From NCBI GenBank assembly GCA_030407315.1, contig JALQPE010000356.1:62001-126000 (forward strand): 64,000 nucleotides of DNA, in the 5' to 3' direction. Below the pieces are notes generated by a model, which was given only the letters and a program-made list of their open reading frames with translations, was not told the DNA's origin and did no database searches. This DNA comes from Asparagopsis taxiformis (taxonomy: Eukaryota > Rhodophyta > Florideophyceae > Bonnemaisoniales > Bonnemaisoniaceae). A program made the translations under genes and the position numbers. Shown piece after piece: positions 43,489 to 54,244 of the stretch; the stretch's first letter is position 1; each line of letters begins with the position of its first letter.

Positions 43489-44880
43489 CTAACATCCCCC
43501 ATACTTGATCTTCTGCATGAGTTCTCTACCAGAGACGGCGCGATTTGACACTATTATTTCACTAGTTGGAACCGTAGAGTCTATGGCATTCTTCTCCCTG
43601 CGTTCTTCTCGTTCTTGGTCGCTACAAAATATTCCTCCCCTTCGAAACCAGATTATTCCCCCGATGACTATAAAATGACACCCAGTGCACCTGCGATAGA
43701 GCCAACAATACTGCAATTGGGGGATCAGTACGTTCTCGTTCGTTATCATCACACCGCATATTTCCATTATCGCTCTCCGTTTCAAACACGGAATTCACGG
43801 GGTTCCCTTGCGTGAAATCAGCACCGTTCTGGCTCACCCATTCAATGAATGCGCTCACCGCGTGTTAATTGAGGGAAAACCCGGCCGTGCACATCCATTC
43901 CCCCGCGCAACGATACCAATTTGCACAGGATTATCATTTTCGTCGTACTGAAACACTGGTGCGCCGGCGTCACCATTACTGGAATAGAAATAGACATTCA
44001 ATCATTAGTATGCCTGGAAGTTGAAAAATTGGCTTGCATCTTCGCTTTCGTTGTTCACTTACCATATTCCGCATTCTCTTCTTTCGTAGCCTACACAGAT
44101 GTGCCTTTCCTGGATTATGTCTCCGCCATAAACTAAATTGCACTGATCAATAGGAAAAACGGGCATATCGATTTGCAGCAAAAAGTAAGACGAGGTTTGC
44201 TCATCTTCTGCAGTGATTCCATATCCGAAGATTCTTGTGATGCTGCCACTTTCGGGAATGGATGGATTGGTATTTAGAGTCATAAATTGGGGTTTCACAA
44301 CGGAAAATTCTAGTTCAAACAGCCCAATATCATTTGCCCTATCTGATACATCCGATGCATTGTATTCTGGATGAAGTATCCCATTTATTACTGGAACAGT
44401 CTGGGCCTCATCACTCACTGGACCATCAACGAAAATGTCTACTCGTTTTGCTCCAATGACAGCTAGAGTTCCTTCTTCATATCCACACTGGGCAACAGTG
44501 AGTACCCATCTTGAAGATATAAGTGAGCCAGAGCAGACAGAGTAGTTACCTCCTTCTTTCGGGATGAAAATGAACACGGCCATTGCCCTCAGACGGTCAG
44601 ACAAAACATCTTTCCCATTCACAACTCGTGGCGTAAGTCCATCTGCAGATGTGGCATGCATAGAACCCTGTAAGTAGGTACCGTTCGACGTGGTGTGGTG
44701 TGCTAGCCGTTGTGAGGTTGACTGGAGAGGGCAATCAGGTCTGAGGATAGCAGGACATGTATCCTGGCGTAGGAGCGGATGTAGAAACTGCGGGTTTCTC
44801 TTTGCTGAAGGGTGACTGTTCACCCGAGGCGCGGCAAGCGCGACGGTGAGTAGGAAGGAAGCCAGTATAGTGAGTATCAT
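43489..44880 (-). pseudogene. S1-family protease homologue E, dead and with broken exon 2
   Basis: Exon 1 is 44880-44063 and fully open: signal peptide MILTILASFLLTVALA, prodomain motif LLRQDTCPAILRPDCPL, and activation site R-VVNG. The intron is 44062-43979 (84 bp). Exon 2 begins at 43978 with CNGDAGAP. His is Gln (VAQC), Asp is kept (NDIGLFEL) and Ser is Ala (GDAGAP). Compared with its close relative F, exon 2 lost one base near 43861, which brings a stop after NTR, and has further indels through the membrane helix; the remaining frame ends at 43489. A shortened product without the anchor is conceivable but more likely this is a pseudogene. Confidence 0.75.
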
Positions 44881-45034
44881 TGTTGATGGTGAAGGATGAA
44901 GGCGTGGGTAAAGTTTGGAGAGCATGAAGCTGTAGGAAAAGCACTGAGAGGTTTTTTGAAGCTATTTGTGCATGCGGGGGAAATATGGTTAGTGCTACCA
45001 GGGTGTGGTAGAAATATTTCTGTTTCGTTTCGTT

Positions 45035-45316
45035 TGTAGACAACTCCAGGGGCAACGCTCTCTTCAAGATGGTTTCATGAACAGTGCTTTTATCACTGAT
45101 ACCCCTCTTCCGAGACGCGACTCTACTTCCTACTTTATATATCTATCAGGTAATCGAACGAGTGGTGGTAACTGCCTCAGACTGTCCGCCAATTTGCGGC
45201 TTGTAGGCTGTTGGCAGCTTGTAAGCCCACAGTAGCTTGTACAGCTTACGCTGTATGTGCGAGAATTTTTTGGCTACGCTAGCTACGGCATACAACGAGT
45301 GTGCACCTGCTCTACA
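45035..45316 (-). repeat. 3' LTR of the Gypsy element (282 bp)
   Basis: Matches 50036-50317; TG...CA ends. The left flank on the plus strand is (TTTCG) repeat. Confidence 0.92.
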
Positions 45317-45356
45317 CCGCCCTCATGCTCGCTAGCTACACGCAGAGCGAGCAGTC

Positions 45357-48300
45357 TTAGCTTGTGCGAGCGAGTTGCAGTAGCTCTTTTGCTCTTCGTG
45401 CCAGTACTTTCTTGTTAGTTTTTTCTAAGAATTTTTCCACCATTTCAGGAACATCACAATGTAGTCTAACCAACGGTTCCCACGTATGGTCCATCGGATC
45501 CGGTAAGCCTTCCCATCGCACTTGTATGAAAATAGAATTGTCCATTGCTTTCATGTCGACCAGCTCGTCGATCTCTTCATATTTTGCTTCCGTATGTGTC
45601 GCATGGGCGAGGAGTTCCGGTGCAATCACAGTCTCGTCCTGTGCACCCTTGTAAAATCTCAATCTGCACGCGTGCACCTTTTCCTTTTTTCTGTCAATCA
45701 ACCCTTCAATTTCGTAAACAACCTCGTTGACGATCCGAATGATCCGCTTAGGCCCCATCCATTTGAACATTAGTTTATGTCCTTTGTTTTGAGCGCGGCG
45801 CACCATGACGAAGTCTCCCTCCATAAATGATGGTACTACCACGTTCGTCTTCCTATTGTGAGCCTGTATTTGCTTTGACCTGTTGGCGGAGACTCTCTCT
45901 GCTACTGTGTGGTGCATACAGTCGATACACTTCTGCAATCCATCGATTGTGTCGCGCTGAATGTGTCTGATTTCCTCGATGTGTAGCTCCTTACCGCAAA
46001 TTTCGATGTTCCGCATTGCAAATCTGTTAGGCCTCATTCCTGTCATAACTTGCAATGGGGTGCGTGTTTGATGTTTTTCATCTCTCCCTAACCGTGTTAA
46101 TGGTGATTCGTTGAGGATGATCTGGATTGTGGGTATCACTTGAGGCCAATCTTGTGGTGCGAGCTTCAGTTCCGAGAGCATTGCACGAGTGGCTCTAAGA
46201 ACCTCACGGCAGCATCTCTCGACCGTTCCGTTCGCCCAGGGGCTATATGCGGTTACAAAATGGTGTTTGATAGAGTATTCGTCAGACAACTTCCGCATGA
46301 CCTGGTTCTTAAAATGCGCCGCTTGGTCGGAAACCCATGTTTGCATTGGAGTGAATGTGAATATCCATCGCGCTATATTCTGCGCTGTGATTTCAGCAGT
46401 TGCTGCAATTGCAGGACAAAGCCAAACATAAGATGATAGATTATCTTTGATGATTAGTACGTATTTCATGCCATTTGTTCCTCTTCCCATGTATAAAAAT
46501 CGAAGTGGACTATTTCGTTGGGTTTCGTGGCCATCAGTGTACTGGAAAGCGGCCTTGGAACTTTTTCGCCACTGTCGGCTGTAAGACAGTGTATGCATTG
46601 TTTCACGAACTCCTTACAGTCTTGAGTTTGTGTTTGCCAGAAATAACGTTCTGAAGCAATGTCATAAGTGGCTCTTGCCCCTCTGTGACCTGCCTTCCCG
46701 CAGTGGGAAATCACTAATATTTTCAATTGAATTTCATGATCTGATGGCGGCACCCATATACGTTGTCGTACTTTCCATAGCCCGTCTTCGTGTAACACGC
46801 AACCACATGGCATACTGTGGATCCATTTTTCTTGGGATATTTTGATCATTGAGTCTGAAGGCCAGCTGTATTCTTCACTGAGCGGCGAGATCGCGAGATC
46901 TTTGCATCGCACCACGTTGCATATGCGCTTCCTAGCTCTTGCTTTGTTGCGATATCCACTGTACCATCGCGTCATAATGTCCGCCATCACATTGCGCTCA
47001 CCGCTGATGTGTTCAATAGTGTATGTAAACATAGACAAGTAAAGTGCCCACCTTTGTACTTTGGATACGATATGCCTTCCCAGAGATGGCTCCAAAGACA
47101 AGGGATTAAAAACGAAAAGGAGGTTTCGGTGATCCGTAAAGACGTGTATAGGTTTCTCCGTTAGTAGCAGATAGTCCATTTTCCGAAACACCTGTACTAT
47201 CGCGAAGGCTTCTTTCTCGAATGTCGACCATCTTACTTCTGAGTTCTTAAACGCAGAGCTTAAAAACGCAAGTGGATAGTGCTTCTGATGCTCGAACGGC
47301 TTCTGAAGTTCTTTGGCTGGGCACTGTGTTAACACAGCAGCCCAGTGACTTTCCGAGGCATCCGAGAAAATGCAACGTTCCTGCGAGTTGTCTGGATGAG
47401 AGAGTCTAACTGCGTTGCGCAAGCTTTCTTGAAATAGGGAAAATGTTTGCGTGTGGACAGTCCCCCAAGATAGCTTGTGCAGCGGAATAGTTTTGATCGA
47501 CTTCGTGCTCCGTTTTCCTGCTATCGCATACGCCATTTCGAGGACGTCCCGTAGTGGCTGGACACGATTTGCAGAGTCCGGGATAGCCGGGGACATCCAT
47601 TGAAGGCAATGCACGTATTGTGACAGTTCGCCTGCTGTGATAGGTTGTTCTATTTCCTTGAGCCCACTTAACCGTCTGGGATCGAATTCTGTACCCTCTG
47701 GTGTTATGATTCGTCCACACCATTTCAAACTTTTCGTAAAAGATTGGACTTAAGAGCAGAAATTTTCAGCCCGTATTGTTGGCAGACTGAAAAAAAGGTT
47801 TCTAAAATTTTCAAAAGACCCTCTTCATCTTTGTGATGTAGAGCAAAATCGTCCAGCCAGGCCTTCATATTTTCCTTAATTTTTGAAAATAAGGGTTCGA
47901 CGCGGCATTGAAAATTTGGGCCGGAGTTGCGGGCACCTTGTAACGTTCTAGTCGGTGACCAGGTTGCTTCGGGCGTCATAAAACTGTGTGCGTCCTGCGC
48001 AGATTCATCCGCTGGAAGCTGCCAGTACGCGCTCGGGAAGTCGATGGAGGCATAACATTTGCTCTCGCTCATGTCAGATAGTTCGCTATCGATCTGGGGC
48101 ATTGGCCAAGCCATGGGCTCTGTGAACGCGTTGACTGGTCTTAGGTCGAATGTCATTCGGAACTGCCCCGGTTGCTTTTTCTTAACCAATAATGGGGCAG
48201 CAGCCCACGCAGCGCAGTTATTCTTCCTGATGAACCCGTATTTTTCGGCGCTGGTGGTGAACGATTTGATGAAGGCGCGCTGTTCTGGGGAATAGTTCCG

Positions 48301-49962
48301 CGCTTTTGTTCGGATTGGTACCGTGCCATCCTTTATTTTGACCTTCATACTGCCGACTTTCGCCGGTGGGTCATGTCCGATTCTGCAGCGGAATATGTCT
48401 CTGTACTCTTTCATGAGTTTCCGAAGGGTATGGGCGCCTTTTTCTGTCATCCCTTCGTTAATTGCGCTCTGCACCAGTTTTTCAAATGCCATCTGTATTT
48501 CTTCTTCTGTGTCATCGCCGAATTCTAACAGGGGTAACTCATCTTCATCCCCGGATTCGCTTTGCAGGGCTCCGTGGAACGTGTCACTATTGGCCATGAT
48601 GTGTGCCACTGATCCTGTTGGGTATTCCTCCGTGTCACAAATTTTGTTGACATCTATATCCGTCCCGTGCCTACGGCATGCAGCGGCCAAAATTTCCTTT
48701 GCATCCATTCCAAGGGCGTGCAGGAGAGGCCTTCCAATTAATTCATTTGGAATAGGCCTGGTCGATACGTAGAATGTGGTGTTGCGCAGCGTAAGGGAAG
48801 TACCGTGGCGAATCTGTAATTCGCATGTTACAGTCATTTTCCGGTCACACTCGACGTATATGCGCTTGCCATTGGTGTCCTTCTCTACTGCAAGGTCGAA
48901 CTTATGAGGCCGGTCTATTTTTGTCATGCGCACGTTTGATCCATTTGAGATAAGTCGTGCACACAGTCCTGGTGACATAAGATTTATATCCGATCCGATG
49001 TCAGTGACCACCGTGGCAGTTTGTGTACCTGCAAATATGGCACTGAAACGTGTACTTTCGAGCTCAGTTCGATCTCCGTTTGTAACAGCAGCGGCTTTGC
49101 CCTTTGATTCAAGCTTCCTCGCTTTCATTTTAGCGTAGAGGCGATTTTTTTCTTCCGGACTCGTGTTGTTACAGTAACGCAAGTAGTGTCTTTCGGTACA
49201 TGATGGGTTTAGGCAAGCTGGTGGCGGGTTGCTTCTTTTCTGTTCTGTAGCCGCAATGCTTGTTGCGGCGGAGGTGTTGGAACTGTGCTTCCTATTCTGA
49301 TTTCCTGAGGAAGTCTTTCCGATTTTCCGCATACTCGCCGCGCCCTTTTCTATGTGTTCCGCTTGCTTAGCGGCGTTGTTTAGGAATGCCTTCCAATTCG
49401 ACTGTATTGATGGTTTGTAATCGAAGTCGCTGAGCACTTGGGCTCGCAGTGCAGGTGGATGCAGTCTGGATGCGATTAGACGGGTAGCCATTTTCGTATT
49501 TGAATCCCTAAATGACTCATACCCTGCCTCACTCATCAGTTTGTCGAATTCGATTGCCAATTGGAACACTCTAGCTTTCGTGCTAGGTATTGCCATGTTC
49601 ATACGCAATTTCGAAAGTGCAGTTTCGATAACTGCAGCGTCGGGCTCTGCATCAGTTCCTGCGTTTGCGATATTCTCTATCGCAGTTTTAATGTGAGCGT
49701 CTGTGAGTTCTGCCGCACTTGCAACGTTTGCATCGTCGAAGATGCCACATGCAAACATTGACTTTAGAAGTCCAGGGTCGACAGAAATTCGGTAGGTAGC
49801 AGCAACAAGTGGCGCGCCATCCTTCGATTTTTCGCTTATCTCGAGTTCATACCTTTCGCGGTCCTTAAGGAATGACACCGCGTCAGCCGGAATGACGGTT
49901 TCTAGAATTGGATAGGATATTGGTTGAAAAATAGCAGGTTCCTTCTGCTTTTTTGGCGGCAT
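45357..49962 (-). pseudogene. gag-pol of the chromodomain Gypsy element, two frame breaks
   Basis: I start at the ATG at 49962 (MPPKKQKEP). Gag includes a CCHC-like knuckle (CLNPSCTERHYLRYC). The protease motif is DIGS in place of the usual D[ST]G. RT carries WLDDFALH. The frame changes near 47730 in an A run, just after KSNLLRK; RNase H (CIFSDASESHWAAVL, HVFTDHRNLLF) and the integrase zinc domain (CGKAGHRG...CIHC) follow. A second change occurs near 46490 in a T run; the integrase core (KDNLSSYVWL, WVSDQAAHF, NGTVERCC) and a C-terminal chromodomain (IQVRWEGLPDPMDHTWEP) follow. Both breaks behave as loss of one base in a homopolymer, so sequencing error or fresh decay are both possible. Confidence 0.85.
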
Positions 49963-50035
49963 GGTGTACCGCACTCGTCCAACTTGAGTGAATGTAGTCC
50001 TCAGAGGTATCCTCGATCGAAGATACAGAAATTTC

Positions 50036-50317
50036 TGTAGACAACTCCAGGGGCAACGCTCTCTTCAAGATGGTTTCATGAACAGTGCTTTTATCACTGA
50101 TACCCCTCTTCCGAGACGCGACTCTACTTCCTACTTTATATATCTATCAGGTAATCGAACGAGTGGTGGTAACTGCCTCAGACTGTCCGCCAATTTGCGG
50201 CTTGTAGGCTGTTGGCAGCTTGTAAGCCCACAGTAGCTTGTACAGCTTACGCTGTATGTGCGAGAATTTTTTGGCTACGCTAGCTACGGCATACAACGAG
50301 TGTGCACCTGCTCTACA
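50036..50317 (-). repeat. 5' LTR of the Gypsy element (282 bp)
   Basis: Identical by eye to 45035-45316. No TGG-type primer-binding site is visible right after it; the adjacent GTATCTTCGATCGAGGATAC can fold back on itself. Confidence 0.9.
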
Positions 50318-50342
50318 CGTTTCGTTTCGTTTCGTTTCGTTT
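50318..50342 (+). repeat. (TTTCG)n microsatellite
   Basis: About five units next to the Gypsy 5' LTR; about three units remain on the far side (45018-45034), marking the pre-insertion locus. Confidence 0.8.
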
Positions 50343-50837
50343 TACAGTAGGTAGTGTTCATTGGGGCTGGGAGAGAAGGTCTCAGTGGAAGGGACTAATG
50401 GCGTTACAAAACATCAGCGAACAAGGGCTCGAAAAAGCATGCATTGGTGCTGAGTAGAGGCGCTCTTATATTTATGGTGAATATGTCACGTAGATTTTGT
50501 ACGGCAGAAGAGTGAAATCTGCAATGTGTGAGGACGCTTTCCATCGCACCGCATGGAGCTATGGGATTTAAGCGTCACGTACTCAAAGTCATATGTTGAC
50601 GAAACTAGTGTTTTCACAGCATGTCTACTGCGACCAAAGCTGAAACTGCCATCCCACGGACGGTGAGCCCCCAAAGTTTTCAGAAATGTGCTGTTGTGAT
50701 ATTTTGTTAGTCACTCTTCCCTTACAGTCGGCCAATGAAATCAATTCATCCCCTCGAAAGCAGTGCCCTATTGACTATAGTTTACAACAAATGCAGAAAA
50801 AATACCTCAAGGGCCAAATTGCCCAAAACAGTCCACT
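50343..50837. other. No supported gene
   Basis: Here the 5' part (signal peptide, prodomain) of homologue G should lie; I could not recognise it. Confidence 0.4.
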
Positions 50838-51861
50838 ATATTGTGGTCGCTATTGCAAATCACAATCCTTTGTCCAATTCCTTCTGCAGTGCCAGTTTAA
50901 TCGCGCCATCCTGGGTGCTGTTTTCGTCGCCACCCAGCGCATCTTCTTCAACGGCGGTGTACAAATCTTCGTCCAAACAGCCATTAATCACCCGCAACAC
51001 TTCTTCGATGACCCGTTGCGTCGCGCACATGACATTGCCTTGCTACAACTTGAACGACCTGCGCTGAGTCCAACCTTTATGCATCTCAATGTCGATAGCG
51101 CCCAACTGAAACAGGCAAGTTTTTCCAGAGTCATGGGATACGGTAGCGTAGTTTTCATGGACGAAGAGCCGTCCACCACAAAGGGTCGATTGCGACAAGT
51201 GCATGTGCCCATCTTTTCAAATGAAAGATGTAAACAGCAGTACAACAATCAAATACTGCCCGACAGACAAGTGTGCGCCGGATACAATCAACGTGAATGT
51301 GGATCATGGTAAGTTGAGTGCAACGCAGCAAAATGAGAGCTGGTAGCGGGACGTACTGACTCGCAATTTGAACATACCAACAGTCAGGGCGATAGCGGCG
51401 GGCCGTTATTCCAATACGACGAGGACAGCAACGCCGTGCAAGTAGGCATAGTGTCCTTTGCGGAAGACTGCAGACAGCCTGGAAAACCGACAGTCTACGT
51501 GCGACCCGATGCGTACATTGAGTGGATTCGCGAAATGGGCGCCGAATTCACATCGGCATCCGACATTCGTGCGGTGTTTTCAGCTGGTAGCGATAGCATC
51601 AGCACAAGCAGTTCCAGTGCGGCGATCATCGGCGGCATAGTGGCGACGATTGCATTCATTGTTTCGATGGCGCTCGTTGTGATTTTCGCAAAACGACACC
51701 GCGCTTCGGATCGTTCGGATGTCACAGCGGATGGTGGTGACGAACGCGTGACGAACGCTGATACGGGGCTCACTCGCGTCGAAAATCAGACCGCCGATGA
51801 CGAGTTTGGGCGTGTCGCGGGTGGAGAGATGGTGAGCGGCGCGCGCAATGAAGAGATGTGA
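50838..51861 (+). pseudogene. S1-family protease homologue G, truncated at the 5' end
   Basis: Similarity to gene C begins with VVAIANHNPLSNSFCSASLIAPSWVL. The segment holding the catalytic His (TAAHC in gene C) is then deleted and the frame changes near 50917. The rest of the domain is open and keeps Asp (AHDIALLQL). The intron is 51309-51383 (GTAAGT...CAG, 75 bp). Exon 2 from 51384 has an intact QGDSGGPLFQYDED, a membrane helix (AAIIGGIVATIAFIVSMALVVIFA) and a tail of about 70 residues to 51861. It is the sister of gene C by exon 2 wording (QPG-PTV-VRP). No signal peptide or prodomain remains, so it is a pseudogene derived from an active-type copy. Confidence 0.8.
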
Positions 51862-52376
51862 TCGGGCGGAGGTGGATGGGACGCCAGTGATGTGTGGAAC
51901 ACGTGTGAAGATATTGGAAATAAATAAATTATTTTAAGAAAAACTTGTCAGAAACCTAAATGGAAAGATCTACACAAACCGAAGCGCATCTGCCCAGATT
52001 GTTCAATTTCTAAATCCTGTCGACATATATCGTACATGTTGTTCAGTACAGTCTCGGTGTTGTCAAGTGATGATTAAGAGAACTATTACGCCTTCTAGAC
52101 CACTAATATACGCAGAGTATTGGGTGGCGTTTTCGCTCAATACAGACTTCACTCTTCTGTAGGACCTACACATCGCTAATTCTAGAGCATCGCTGCCGTT
52201 TTATTCAAGCGCATGTTCGTCCACCACCATAGACGATGCCTTCTTTTGAAATACCCTCAGACCCTTCCTTTCACAGCGACACCGAACCATGCGAAATAGA
52301 ATTGTCTCTACCACTTCTCACTAGCGCAAGAGGCAAATCATGACGAATCATATTCCCCTGGATGCTCAGATAGCAC
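51862..52376. other. No supported gene
   Basis: Intergenic DNA upstream of gene F; an AATAAATAAATT run near 51920 may end the G transcript. Confidence 0.4.
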
Positions 52377-52383
52377 TATAAGA
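52377..52383 (+). promoter_or_regulatory. TATA-like TATAAGA for gene F
   Basis: Lies 64-70 bp upstream of the ATG at 52447, the start that opens directly on the signal peptide. Confidence 0.45.
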
Positions 52384-52446
52384 CCTCTCAGTGAATATTT
52401 ATTGCGACATAGTCTCCCAACCTCATTTACGCCTTCATCTTCCAGA

Positions 52447-53763
52447 ATGGTACCCGCTAAACTGGCTTTGTTCCTACTCATTGTCTTTCTTGTTGCGCCT
52501 AGGGTAAACAGTCATCCTTTGACACCGAGAAACTCGCAGTTACTACATCCGCTTCTGCGCCAGGATATTTGTCCCGCTATCCTCAGACCTGATTGCCCCC
52601 TCCAGCCAACCTCACAAAGGCAACTACACCACACCGCGACGAAGGATACTTACTTCCCGGGTTCAATGCATGCCAACTCTGTGGAGGGACTTACGCCACG
52701 AGTTGTGAACGGCAAAGAAGTTCGGTCTGATCGTTTGAGGGCATTGGCCGTGTTGGTTATCATACCAAATGGTGCATCAGGATTTGTTCTCTGCTCTGGC
52801 TCTCTAATTTCGTCAACATGGGTGCTAACTGCTGCTCAATGTGGATATGAAGAAGGAACTGTTGCTGTCATTGGATCAAGAGAAGTAACCTTTACCGGAG
52901 ATAACTTAGCGACTGATGGCGAAATTTATAACGTGAAAAACGGGATACTCCATCCAGGATACAATGAATCGGATGCATCAGGAAGGGCAAATGACATTTC
53001 GCTGTTTCAGCTCGAAAGTCCTGTTGGGAGCAACCCCCCATTCATGAAATTAAATATGAATCCATCCGTTCCAGAAAGAGGCAGTGTCACAAGGATCTTC
53101 GGATATGGAATCACTGAAGAGGATGAAGAAACCTCGATTTACAATTTGCGGCAAATCGATATGCCCGTTTTTCCTATTGATCAGTGCGATTCAGTCTACG
53201 GAGAACTAATAATTCCAGAAAGGCACATTTGTGTAGGCTATGAAAACAGAGAATGTGGAATATGGTAAGTGAACAACATGGTAGTTGCACGTTAATTCTT
53301 ACTTGAGCGTGCATACTAACGAACAAGTGTTCCTTTCTATTCCAGTAATGGTGACGCCGGCGCGCCAGTGTTTCAATACGATGGAGATGACAATCCTGTG
53401 CTAATAGGAATCGCGGCGAGAGGGGAAGGTTGTGCACGACCGGGCCTTCCTTCATTTAATACGCGAGTGAGCGCATTCGTTGATTGGGTGCGCCAGAACG
53501 GAGCCGATTTCACCTTAGCGAACGGCGTGAATTCCATGTTTCAAACGAATAAGAGGTGTGAAGATGATGATGAGGACGGGAACGGGAACGGTACTGATCC
53601 CCCAATCCCAGATACTGTAGGTTCTATCGCTGGGGCACTAGTGCTTATTGTTATCGTCCTCGGTAGTATTGCTATCATCGTCTGTGGAAAATGTTGTACG
53701 CGACAGAGAAGAGAAGAACGCACAGAGGAGAATGTCGTCGACTCTACAGTTTCACTATCGTGA
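52447..53763 (+). CDS. S1-family membrane-anchored pseudoprotease F (intact reading frame)
   Basis: Exon 1 is 52447-53264, the intron 53265-53345 (GTAAGT...CCAG, 81 bp) and exon 2 53346-53763, together 411 residues in frame. It has signal peptide MVPAKLALFLLIVFLVA, prodomain motif LLRQDICPAILRPDCPL, and activation site R85-VVNG. Catalytic His is Q131 (TAAQC), Asp is kept (NDISLFQL) and Ser is A277 (NGDAGAP). The membrane helix (GSIAGALVLIVIVLGSIAIIVC) is followed by a basic then acidic tail. It is the close inverted paralogue of E. An open gene with consensus splice sites and two lost catalytic residues argues for a maintained non-enzymatic role such as ligand binding at the cell surface. Confidence 0.88.
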
Positions 53764-54244
53764 AACGGTAGCGACATTCCGGTCATCTCTGATGGCCGGT
53801 CCTAACAAGTGCACATTTGGCACGCACAGCACATTATGCACGTCCGCGTCGTGATTTGGCATCTGGTCATTGGTTTTTTGTGCGGGCTTGTGAAATAGCT
53901 TGAATTAGACGACTTCAAGAAAATAGGTGACGAACATTCACAACTTACTGCCAGAAACCTACAGAATAAACAGTTGGCAAACAGTAGTTGGCTTATTAGA
54001 TGAAAGCCTTTCATTCCTCCCTTCAGCTGACTGCAAGCGAAAGTTTTGTATCGTATGTGGAGAATGTTGCTGAAGGAGTAGTCCCTTAACCCTTTACAAC
54101 GTCGGCGGCGTCAGGTGGTGATCGTATAAATACTATTTTGTATTCTACTGTAGTGTGGTGTATGATCTGGGTGATCATTCGACATGAAGGATTACGGTAG
54201 CTTGACGCGAAAAGATGGATTGATCATCCGACAGTCGCCGCGCG
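53764..54244. other. Intergenic; possible 3' LTR of Copia 3 at 54065-54233
   Basis: A segment starting TGTTGCTGAAGG and ending ATCCGACA lies just beyond the Copia 3 stop codon and contains a TATTTATACG motif on the minus strand. It has TG...CA ends, but without a partner LTR or target duplication it is only a candidate. Confidence 0.3.

Larger units (their letters stand above)
45031..50321 (-). mobile_element. Ty3/Gypsy chromodomain LTR retrotransposon
   Basis: The element is 45035-50317 on the minus strand, with 282-bp LTRs that look identical, each bounded by TGTAGA and TCTACA. The TSD is probably CGTT (45031-45034 and 50318-50321), inside a (TTTCG)n microsatellite that still flanks both sides. 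A purine-rich GAGGGCGG precedes the 3' LTR. It sits between homologues E and G of the protease cluster. Identical LTRs imply recent insertion. Confidence 0.9.

Noticed and set aside
45357..49962. Programmed -1 frameshifting in the Gypsy gag-pol
   Set aside because: The A and T runs are not canonical slippery heptamers and lie inside RT and just before the integrase core, where programmed shifts are not usual. Kept only as a minor alternative.
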